Shown here: piece after piece, positions 33,928-41,287 of the stretch
Layout of the letters: each line of letters opens with the position of its first letter
Numbering within the stretch: the stretch's first letter is position 1
Assembly (NCBI GenBank): GCA_040079635.1
Contig: JBEBJY010000008.1
Location: forward strand, 1 to 64,000
Reading direction: 5' to 3'
DNA from: Aalborgiella sp040079635
Lineage (GTDB): Bacteria > Pseudomonadota > Gammaproteobacteria > Burkholderiales > Burkholderiaceae_C
Length of the DNA: 64,000 nt
Program-made: the position numbers and the translations under genes
Notes under the pieces: model-generated
Told to the model about the DNA's origin: nothing
Database searches by the model: none
The model's input: the letters and a program-made list of their open reading frames with translations, nothing else

Positions 33928-35619
33928 ATGAGCATGTCGATGAAAAATAAGTTTTGGCCCAAACGCGTGCCCCATAACATTCCAGTCGTGCAAACACCGC
34001 TTTGGGATAACTTGGCGATCAGTGCAAAGCGCTACCCCGACAACGCTGCTTTGATTTTTTTCGGGACAACCATAACCTACGCGCAATTGCAGGAAAAAGT
34101 AGAACGACTAGCTGCTTATTTATTTGGCTTAGGTGTAAAAAAAGGCGACAGGGTTTTGCTGAATATGCAAAACTGCCCACAACTCATCATTGCGCATTGG
34201 GCAATTTTGCGAGCTAATGCTGTCGTCGTTCCTGTGAACCCGATGAACCGTGCTGAAGAATTAAAACACTACATCACAGACCCGGATGCCAAAGTGGCTA
34301 TCACAACAGCAGATTTGGCTACTGAATTAGCGTTGGCTAGCGATGCTTTAGATCCACATCTGCGTTTGAATCATATGGTCGTATCGCAGTTCACGGATGC
34401 TTTTGATGCAAACGTGCAAGGCGATGATGCACCACCTGCAGCTTGGCACGATTGGTTATTCACGCAACACGCGCTGCCGCAAATTCAAGACGGACAGGTG
34501 CATGCATGGACTGCGGCGCTGGCATGTGTAGATGCCGTGCCTGCGTTGAGCGTGACACCATCAGATTTAGCGTTGCTGCCCTATACCAGTGGAACAACTG
34601 GTTTGCCCAAAGGTTGCATGCACACGCAGGCCAGCATCCTGCACAACGTGGTGTCTAGTAATCTTTGGCTGGGCGGCTCGGCAGCGGGCACTACTTTGGC
34701 AGTTGTGCCCATGTTTCATATCACTGGGATGGTGAGCGTAATGCACGCCACCATTTACAGCGGAGCAACGCTGGTGCTCATGCCTCGCTGGGACAGGGAG
34801 TTGGCAGGGCGATTGATTTCCCGCTACAAAGTGACTCATTGGACAAATATTCCGACGATGGTGATTGATTTGTTGGGAAGCCCTAATTTTGATAAGTTTG
34901 ACTTAAACAGCTTGGTGAACATTGGCGGCGGCGGCGCAGCGATGCCGCAAGCGGTGGCACAGCGATTGTTTGAGCTTTACGGTTTGCGGTATGTAGAGGG
35001 CTATGGTTTGACGGAGACTGCCGCGCCATCGCACACCAATCCACCTGATGCGCCAAAACAGCAGTGCTTGGGAATCCCCGTCATTGGCACGGATTCGCGA
35101 GTTATAGATCCTGAAACTCTGGCAGAAATGCCGCAAGGCGAGCAGGGCGAAATTATCATCCACGGCCCGCAAGTGTTCTCAGGTTACTGGAAGCGCGACG
35201 ATGCGACGAAAGCTGCGTTTATCACCAAAGACGGCAAAAGCTTTTTCCGCTCTGGCGATTTGGGTCATATTGACGAAGATGGCTACTTTTTCCTCACCGA
35301 TAGGCTGAAGCGAATGATCAACGCCAGCGGCTTCAAGGTTTGGCCGGCAGAGGTGGAGGCCCTGATGTTTCGCCACCCTGCCGTGCAAGAGGCTTGCATC
35401 ATCAGCACGCAAGACGCCTACCGAGGTGAGTCGGTCAAAGCGGTCGTTGTGCTTCGCGCAAGTCACAAGCAAACGACCGAGCAAGAAATTATCGACTGGT
35501 GCCGTGACAACATGGCCGTCTACAAAATGCCACGAATCGTACAGTTTGTAGACGCCTTACCGAAAAGCGGCAGCGGCAAAGTGATGTGGCGCACTTTGCA
35601 AGATGCAGAAAAGGCTTAA
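33928..35619 (+). CDS. AMP-dependent acyl-CoA synthetase
   Basis: A 563-residue ligase of the long-chain fatty acid-CoA ligase type, forming acyl-CoA through an acyl-adenylate. Motifs: YTSGTTGLPKGCMHT (P-loop, about residues 214-228), YGLTETAAPS, SGDLGHIDEDGYFFLTDR and the catalytic lysine near the end in KSGSGKVMW. AGGAG precedes the ATG. It stands alone between divergent genes, and the acid substrate is unknown. Confidence 0.9.
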   Translation: MSMSMKNKFWPKRVPHNIPVVQTPLWDNLAISAKRYPDNAALIFFGTTITYAQLQEKVERLAAYLFGLGVKKGDRVLLNMQNCPQLIIAHWAILRANAVVVPVNPMNRAEELKHYITDPDAKVAITTADLATELALASDALDPHLRLNHMVVSQFTDAFDANVQGDDAPPAAWHDWLFTQHALPQIQDGQVHAWTAALACVDAVPALSVTPSDLALLPYTSGTTGLPKGCMHTQASILHNVVSSNLWLGGSAAGTTLAVVPMFHITGMVSVMHATIYSGATLVLMPRWDRELAGRLISRYKVTHWTNIPTMVIDLLGSPNFDKFDLNSLVNIGGGGAAMPQAVAQRLFELYGLRYVEGYGLTETAAPSHTNPPDAPKQQCLGIPVIGTDSRVIDPETLAEMPQGEQGEIIIHGPQVFSGYWKRDDATKAAFITKDGKSFFRSGDLGHIDEDGYFFLTDRLKRMINASGFKVWPAEVEALMFRHPAVQEACIISTQDAYRGESVKAVVVLRASHKQTTEQEIIDWCRDNMAVYKMPRIVQFVDALPKSGSGKVMWRTLQDAEKA

Positions 35620-35688
35620 AAAAAATCCATTCGGTTTGAGTTTGTCGAATCTTAGGCAAGCTCATGGAGAATGCGTATTTTTAAACGG

Positions 35689-36954
35689 TCATTTCTGAAA
35701 CGCAAAATCCACTTCAGGATCAAGCCCGCTGATGATGCGGGCAATCGATTTGCCCGAACCACAAGCGTGTGTCCAGCCCAAGGTGCCGTGGCCGGTGTTG
35801 AGGTAAAAGTTTTTAAATTTGGTTTTACCAATCAACGGCACATTCGATGGTGTGGCTGGGCGCAGGCCTGTCCAAAACTGCGCTTGTGATGCATCACCAG
35901 CGCCTGGAAAGAGTTGCTCGACGCGTTTCACAATCGCTTCACAGCGCACGCGGTTTAAATACCTGTCGTAGCCGTTTAGCTCAGCTGTGCCTGCAATCCG
36001 CATTCTGTCACCCCGTTCGTCGGTGTAGCGGGAAAAAACGAGCTTGTACTCGTCATCCGTCAGCGACACTTGGTGCGCTTTTGACGCATCAATGACTGGC
36101 ATGGTGACTGAGTAACCTTTAGCCGGATAAATCGGCAAATTAATGCCCAGTGGCGAGGCATAAATGGGGCTCATAGAACCCATCGCCATCACATACGCAT
36201 CTGCCCGCACGCGCTGGAAACGGCCTTCGCTGTCAGTTGCTTCAACGTGGTCAATTTGCCCGCCAGTTTCACGCAGCGCGGTGACGGTGTGGCTCATCAA
36301 AAACTTCACGCCAGCATCTTTGCACAATTTAACCAGTTCACGCGCAAACATATTGGCGTCGCCAGACTCGTCTTCTGCCGTGTAAGTCGCACCCGCTAAT
36401 TGGGGGCGAATGTGCTGCAGCGCAGGTTCTAAGCGCACAGCTTCGTCGGCAGAGATAACCAGCCGCTCGCAACCCAGCGCCCGCATTTGCTCCGCAGGTT
36501 TGAGCGCACCGTCAAACTCTTTTTGTGTGGTGTAAAAATGCAAAATACCTTGGGTACGTTGTGCGTAGCTCAAACCAGTGTCTTTTCGCAGTGCTTGCAA
36601 GGTATCACGGCTGTAAGTGCCAAGGCGCACGATTTGCTCAATATTGTGCTTTGTACGCGCAGGCGTACATTCACGCAAAAACTGCAAACCCCACAGCCAC
36701 TGGCGCATATCAGCACGGATGCGGAAGAGCAAGGGCGCATCTTCCTTGCCCAGCCATTGCAGCACTTTAAGCGGTGCGCTGGGGTTAGCCCAAGGCTCGG
36801 CATGGCTGACTGAGATTTGCCCGCCATTGGCAAAGCTGGTTTCTGCCGCTGGGCTGGCCTGACGGTCTAATACCGTTACTTCATGACCGAGTTGAGAAAG
36901 ATAATAAGCAGAGCTAACACCAAGCAAGCCGCTGCCGAGGATGAGTACACGCAT
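35689..36954 (-). CDS. dadA: D-amino-acid dehydrogenase, FAD-dependent (DadA-like)
   Basis: A 421-residue oxidoreductase deaminating D-amino acids to 2-oxo acids and passing electrons to the respiratory chain. VLILGSGLLGVSSAYYLSQ is the N-terminal FAD motif, followed by ETSFANGGQISVSHAEPWA, characteristic of DadA. The C-terminal GHGTLGWTHACGSGKSIA closes the flavin fold. A tandem glycine riboswitch lies upstream (37050-37298), so it may serve glycine or a glycine-linked amino acid; a dispersed repeat lies between riboswitch and start codon. Confidence 0.92.
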   Translation of the reverse strand: MRVLILGSGLLGVSSAYYLSQLGHEVTVLDRQASPAAETSFANGGQISVSHAEPWANPSAPLKVLQWLGKEDAPLLFRIRADMRQWLWGLQFLRECTPARTKHNIEQIVRLGTYSRDTLQALRKDTGLSYAQRTQGILHFYTTQKEFDGALKPAEQMRALGCERLVISADEAVRLEPALQHIRPQLAGATYTAEDESGDANMFARELVKLCKDAGVKFLMSHTVTALRETGGQIDHVEATDSEGRFQRVRADAYVMAMGSMSPIYASPLGINLPIYPAKGYSVTMPVIDASKAHQVSLTDDEYKLVFSRYTDERGDRMRIAGTAELNGYDRYLNRVRCEAIVKRVEQLFPGAGDASQAQFWTGLRPATPSNVPLIGKTKFKNFYLNTGHGTLGWTHACGSGKSIARIISGLDPEVDFAFQK

Positions 36955-36971
36955 TTTAGAGCCTTTTAAGC

Positions 36972-37018
36972 ATCTAACCGGCGAATTTATTGCCTAAGCA
37001 GCTATAAAAAATATAGCA
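36972..37018 (-). repeat. Dispersed repeat between the glycine riboswitch and dadA
   Basis: Minus-strand order: GCTATATTTTTTATAGC hairpin with an internal T-run, then TGCTTA and GGCAATAAATTCGCCGG. It ends about 18 bp before the dadA ATG, in the place of an expression platform. Confidence 0.88.
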
Positions 37019-37049
37019 GTTTGGCGGCAATTAATCGGGGCTGATTTGC

Positions 37050-37298
37050 CGCTCCCCCTGTCCTTGATACCTGAGAGATTCACAATACACCACATCGGTA
37101 TGTTGCTTGCTCCTTCGGTGCAGAGCATCGGTATTACATTTGCTGTAACACGACACCCTAGCTCTCCAGACGGCGTTTAAAAGTGTGCAGTACATCACCT
37201 AAAGTTGGCTTTCACCAACTTATATATGGATACCTGAGCGTTCATGGGAGTTTGCGCCTTCGGTGGAATAGACGTGCTATTCACTCTCCTGCGGTGTC
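37050..37298 (-). ncRNA. Tandem glycine riboswitch upstream of dadA
   Basis: Two glycine aptamers are read on the minus strand. The first (about 37298-37228) has GACACCGCAGGAGAGTGAA, ACCGAAGGCGCAAAC and CGCTCAGGTATCC. The second (about 37170-37050) has TCTGGAGAGC, ACCGAAGGAGCAAGC and AATCTCTCAGGTATC followed by GGACAGGGGGAG. These are the conserved blocks of gcvT-type elements. Downstream, CGGCAA and TTGCCG can form a hairpin before the dispersed repeat. Glycine-dependent control of dadA is the natural reading. Confidence 0.93.
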
Positions 37299-37391
37299 AA
37301 TTGTAGTACAAGTTGTATGCGTGCTTAGTTGTAAGATATTAACTAGACAGTATTTCAACAAAGCACCACAACAAATTGAGGGAATGATTTT

Positions 37392-38549
37392 ATGCATGCA
37401 GACCGAAAATCCAGATTGCTAGCCGTATTGCAATCGGAAATTGACAGCAAACGCTTACCTGGGGCTGTGGTGATGCTATCGCGTCACGGCAAGGTTGAGC
37501 TGTTTGAAAGTTTGGGTCAGCAAAACCCTGAAGATGCATCGCCCATGGAGAAAGATTCCATCTTCAGAATTTACTCGATGACCAAACCCATCGTTTCTGT
37601 CGCAACCATGATGTTGATGGAGCAAGGTAAGTTGCTGCTCAGCGATCCTGTGAGTAAATTTTTACCTGAGTATGCGAAGCAACAGGTAGCTGTGGAAGCC
37701 GGTGGACAGGTTAGCTACGTCCCAGCCAAACCCGCCACAGTGCAAGATTTGCTGCGTCATACCGCTGGTTTGACGTATGAATTTTTGGGCAATTCGGCTG
37801 TTCAAAAAGCCTATCGTGCCTCAAAAGTAGGCATGGGTATGAGTAACGTGACAAATGCTGAGTTCTCAAAACTACTCGCCGAGCAGCCTTTGCAATACGA
37901 GCCCGCCAGCATATGGGAATACAGCCGTGCTACGGATGTTTTGGGTGTTTTGGTTGAAGCTATCAGCGGTCAAACCTTGGGTAACTATCTTGACGAATAT
38001 ATTTTTAAACCATTGAAAATGTTGGAGACAGGTTTCAACGTACCCACAGACAAATACCACCGCATTGCCGAACCGTTCAAAAAAGACCCTGATGGTGGCA
38101 TCCAACTTAAATTGAGCAATCTGCGAGAAAAAACACTCTTTGAATCTGGCGGCGGCGGTTTGGCCTCTACAGCGCACGATTACGCTCGATTTTTGCAGTT
38201 CATGCTGAACAAAGGCGAGCTAGACGGCGTGCGCTTGCTTAGCAGCCATACAGTTGATTACATGACCGCTGACCATTTGGGCAATATCCCCACCAGCCCT
38301 GCATGCGCCGTCTCATTGTTACCAGCTGGTCACGGTTTTGGTTTGGGTTTTGCGGTGCGTAAAGAAACAGGTATCAGCTCTGTGCCAGGCTCTGCTGGGG
38401 TGTATTACTGGGGTGGTATCGCGGGAACGACCTTTTTCGTCGACCCCAAGCTAGACATGTTCGCCATGCTGCTGATCCAAGCCCCGAACCAGCGCGATTA
38501 TTACCGTCCGCTGTTCAGAAACTTGGTTTATGCGGCGCTAGAGGCTTAA
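37392..38549 (+). CDS. Serine hydrolase, beta-lactamase/EstB family
   Basis: A 385-residue enzyme of the class C beta-lactamase-like fold. The nucleophile motif SxxK is seen as SMTKPIVS (about residue 60), and a Tyr motif as YSRATDVLG. HGFGLGFAV and YYWGGIAGTTFFVDP lie at the third motif position. There is no signal peptide, so it is likely a cytosolic esterase or peptidase and not a resistance enzyme. GAGGGA lies 8 bp before the ATG. It is divergent from the riboswitch-dadA unit. Confidence 0.88.
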   Translation: MHADRKSRLLAVLQSEIDSKRLPGAVVMLSRHGKVELFESLGQQNPEDASPMEKDSIFRIYSMTKPIVSVATMMLMEQGKLLLSDPVSKFLPEYAKQQVAVEAGGQVSYVPAKPATVQDLLRHTAGLTYEFLGNSAVQKAYRASKVGMGMSNVTNAEFSKLLAEQPLQYEPASIWEYSRATDVLGVLVEAISGQTLGNYLDEYIFKPLKMLETGFNVPTDKYHRIAEPFKKDPDGGIQLKLSNLREKTLFESGGGGLASTAHDYARFLQFMLNKGELDGVRLLSSHTVDYMTADHLGNIPTSPACAVSLLPAGHGFGLGFAVRKETGISSVPGSAGVYYWGGIAGTTFFVDPKLDMFAMLLIQAPNQRDYYRPLFRNLVYAALEA

Positions 38550-38579
38550 AGCAGGGTAAATACGGCCTAATTTGGCATG

Positions 38580-38625
38580 TAGCCGGCGTATTTATTGCCT
38601 AAACAGCTATTAAATTCATAGTAAA
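38580..38625 (-). repeat. Dispersed palindromic repeat, between hydrolase and HTH genes
   Basis: Reverse orientation: TAGCCGGCGTATTTATTGCC, then TAAACA and the hairpin GCTATTAAATTCATAGT. It marks the left border of the restriction-modification locus. Confidence 0.88.
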
Positions 38626-38641
38626 TTTGATTGAAATGCTG

Positions 38642-39043
38642 TCAAACGCCCGTGGTGTGCATCTTGGCGAAGGTTAGGATGATTTCTCGAATGACTCTTC
38701 GCTGGGGAATGGGGAGCTTCAAAAACGCTTCAAAAATATCCCTGTCTTCATAGCCAATGCCGCTGTCCCATCGGGCTCGCCGTTCCTGCACCTTGAGCTG
38801 GATTTCATCGCCGTAGTTCAAATGCTGCGGCGTAACTCCCAACCAACTGGCCAGTACCAGTAATTTCTCATGCGTTGGCAGTGTTTCGCCTCGCAACCAG
38901 CGGCGTACACCATGCAGCGTCATGGGTTTCCCCCAGAAGCGGGTATTGAACTCTCGCTCTAGCACAGCCGGCTTAGGCTCATACCCAGCAGCTTGCATGG
39001 CTTCACGTAACCGATCCGCAAACAATTTCTTATCGTCACTCAT
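38642..39043 (-). CDS. Helix-turn-helix regulator divergent from the Type III R-M genes
   Basis: A 133-residue protein. The N-terminal half (LREAMQAAGYEPKPAVLERE, then MTLHGVRRWLRGETLPTHEK) reads as a Cro/CI-type HTH, ending in LASWLGVTPQHLNYG; the C-terminus is a short helical tail. It is divergent from the methyltransferase gene, and a perfect 10-bp inverted repeat lies in between, with a half-site near its own start. This layout suggests an autoregulator that also controls mod-res, like a controller protein. That role is inferred. Confidence 0.78.
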   Translation of the reverse strand: MSDDKKLFADRLREAMQAAGYEPKPAVLEREFNTRFWGKPMTLHGVRRWLRGETLPTHEKLLVLASWLGVTPQHLNYGDEIQLKVQERRARWDSGIGYEDRDIFEAFLKLPIPQRRVIREIILTFAKMHTTGV

Positions 39044-39090
39044 TGCAGTTACGTTATCTGCCTAAGGCTTATGCAAAGGGATTCCCCTGT

Positions 39091-39115
39091 ATAGTTACGT
39101 AATTCACGTAACTAT
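39091..39115. promoter_or_regulatory. Perfect inverted repeat ATAGTTACGT-N5-ACGTAACTAT
   Basis: Ten-base arms at 39091-39100 and 39106-39115 surround AATTC. A half-site GTTACGT recurs at 39048-39054 near the HTH start codon. The element sits in the divergent promoter region of the HTH and mod genes, about 43 bp before the mod ATG, and is a strong operator candidate. Confidence 0.75.
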
Positions 39116-39157
39116 TGATTAAGTTTGACGCTTGCAAGCGCCAAATGCACTTTAAAT

Positions 39158-41287
39158 ATGCCCAAATCCCTTCTAGAACAACTCCCAGAAATCGTCGCCA
39201 CTGGGCGTAAAACCGCCGAACGCATACTGGAAGGCATAGAAAGTCGCCAACGCGTAACTTTGCAAACCCGTGAAGTGGTGCTGCCCGCCAAAGACGCCGT
39301 AGCGCAAGACTGGGTGACATCGCAGGCGCGTGCAGCGCAGCGCGAGGTGTTCGCGCCCGGTCAAGCCAGCTTGATTGCCAGTTCGCAGCCCATGCTGGGC
39401 GAAAACACCGTTCGCCCTGAGCTTGTCGAAGGGCAGCCTTGGACAAACCGGTTGATCTACGGCGACAACCTGCTGGCGATGGCGGCGCTGCTGGCGGGTG
39501 ATGAGCACACGCCTTCTTTGCGTGGCAAAGTAGATTTGATCTACATCGACCCGCCGTTTGACAGCAAGGCGGATTACCGCACTAAGGTCAACCTGCCCGG
39601 TTTGGAGCTGGAGCAAAAGCCTACGGTGATTGAGCAGTTTGCTTATTCCGATATGTGGGAGAAAGGCACTGCTTCCTATCTTGAAATGATTACTCCACGT
39701 TTGATTTTGATGCGTGAGCTGCTAGCCGATACTGGCTCAATTTATGTGCATTTGGATTGGCGAGTTGGACATTACGTAAAAGTCGTGATGGACGAAGTAT
39801 TTGGTCGGCAGTATTTCCGAAATGATCTGCGTTGGAAGCGCCAACCAGTGCGTGGTGCCAAAGCTACTGGAGCGCAGTATGCCCGTAACTCGGACATCCT
39901 TTACTTCTATACAAAACGGGATGATTCAAGTTGGGAAAACGCATACAAGCCATATGACCCAGCTTTCATAAAAGCGAAATTCAGGCCCGATTCAAATGGA
40001 AGACTGTACAGAGATTCCGACCTTGGAGATTACTCTGATTTATCCATTGCGCAGTTTGAAGCGCAAGGGCGGATTTACCTTACAAACAACGGAAAAAAAC
40101 GTTTAATTCGATATCTAGATGAAGAAAAAGGAGAAGCCGTTGGAGACATGTGGGTCGATATACCCGAGGTCAATTCAATGGCAGATGAGCGACTTGAATA
40201 TGCAACTCAAAAGCCGGAAAAACTGCTGGAGCGTATTATTCGAGCTTCTTGTCCAGAAGGTGGCATCGTAGCGGATTTCAACGGTGGCTCAGGCACCACA
40301 GCCGCCGTCGCTGAAAAACTCGGTCGCCGCTGGATAACCACCGACCTCGGCAAGCCCGCCTGCATGATCATGCGCAAACGGCTGATTGATCAGGACGCAA
40401 AACCCTTTCTCTACCAAGCTATTGGCGACTATCAGGTGGAAGCCGCCAAAGCCACGCTGGGACGGGACTTTCGGATTGGTGATTTGTCACAAATTGTGCT
40501 GTCGCTCTACGGTGCGCTGCCATTGCCGCCCGATGTGAACCCGCAGCGCAATCTGGGGCAAATCGCTGGCATCGCCTTTGGGGCTAACCGTAGCAGCAAA
40601 ACGCTGGTGCTGGCTGATTCACCCAACAAGCTGACGGGCGCAGCCACGCTGAAAAAAGCCATTGCCCAGCGCGACAGTCTGATGGGTGGCTGGGACAGGG
40701 TGGTGGTGCTGGGCTGGAACTTTGAGCCATCGATTGGCGAAACCATCACCGCGCTGAACGACAGCCGGTTGGAAGTGCTGGTGATTCCGCCCGACTTGAT
40801 GGACAGGCTGAAGAAAAAGGGTGGGTTGGACAAGTTGCGCGGACAGGTGCGGTTTTCAAGTTTGCAGTATTTGACGATTTACCCTGTTGAGCGCAGGGCT
40901 TCGACAGGCTCAGCCCGAACGGATGGGTTGGCTGAAGACGTGTTGACAGAAACTTTAACAGTGAAGCTCAAAAACTACGTTTTGCTGTCACCCGAAGCCA
41001 TCAACCTTGACGACGATAACCGCGCCAAGCTGCAAGCTGTGGCCAACAAAGAGCCGCTGGCGCTGATCGAATATTGGGCGGTTGACCCGGACTATGACGG
41101 CAAGGTGTTCCGTTCCGTCTGGCAAGATTACCGAGGCAACACCGCCAATGACGAAGACGCGCTGCGCGTGGCAACGCAGGCGCTGGTCAAAGTAGAAGCC
41201 AAGACCGGTCCCCGAAAAGTCTGCGTTCGCGTGGTGGACGTCTTTGGTTTTGAGGCAGAAGTTATCACCACGGTGAATCTCACATGA
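39158..41287 (+). CDS. Type III restriction-modification methyltransferase subunit (Mod)
   Basis: A 709-residue DNA adenine methyltransferase from the ATG of MPKSLLEQLPE; a TTG 33 bp earlier is in frame but overlaps no clear ribosome site. The catalytic DPPF lies at residues 131-134 and the SAM motif FNGGSGTT begins at about 374. That order (DPPF before the SAM motif) is the beta class used by Type III Mod, with target recognition in between. It provides recognition and protection for the Res partner that follows with a 4-bp overlap. Two short REP-like repeats in opposite orientation are read in frame, at residues about 84-93 (VRPELVEG) and 580-589 (STGSARTDG). Confidence 0.92.
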   Translation: MPKSLLEQLPEIVATGRKTAERILEGIESRQRVTLQTREVVLPAKDAVAQDWVTSQARAAQREVFAPGQASLIASSQPMLGENTVRPELVEGQPWTNRLIYGDNLLAMAALLAGDEHTPSLRGKVDLIYIDPPFDSKADYRTKVNLPGLELEQKPTVIEQFAYSDMWEKGTASYLEMITPRLILMRELLADTGSIYVHLDWRVGHYVKVVMDEVFGRQYFRNDLRWKRQPVRGAKATGAQYARNSDILYFYTKRDDSSWENAYKPYDPAFIKAKFRPDSNGRLYRDSDLGDYSDLSIAQFEAQGRIYLTNNGKKRLIRYLDEEKGEAVGDMWVDIPEVNSMADERLEYATQKPEKLLERIIRASCPEGGIVADFNGGSGTTAAVAEKLGRRWITTDLGKPACMIMRKRLIDQDAKPFLYQAIGDYQVEAAKATLGRDFRIGDLSQIVLSLYGALPLPPDVNPQRNLGQIAGIAFGANRSSKTLVLADSPNKLTGAATLKKAIAQRDSLMGGWDRVVVLGWNFEPSIGETITALNDSRLEVLVIPPDLMDRLKKKGGLDKLRGQVRFSSLQYLTIYPVERRASTGSARTDGLAEDVLTETLTVKLKNYVLLSPEAINLDDDNRAKLQAVANKEPLALIEYWAVDPDYDGKVFRSVWQDYRGNTANDEDALRVATQALVKVEAKTGPRKVCVRVVDVFGFEAEVITTVNLT
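39408..39434 (+). repeat. REP-like repeat inside mod, copy A
   Basis: CCGTTCGCCCTGAGC followed by TTGTCGAAGGGC. This is a widespread proteobacterial repeat from memory, and its in-frame peptide VRPELVEG is a known sign of its insertion into genes. Confidence 0.8.
40895..40923 (-). repeat. REP-like repeat inside mod, copy B (inverted)
   Basis: AGGGCTTCGACAGGC followed by TCAGCCCGAACGGA, the reverse-complement form of copy A, 1.46 kb downstream. It is read as ASTGSARTDG in the C-terminal part of Mod. Confidence 0.8.

Noticed and set aside
39158..41287. Phase-variable simple repeats in mod, as seen in phasevarions.
   Set aside because: No tandem short repeats were seen in the gene or its leader; the frame is intact.
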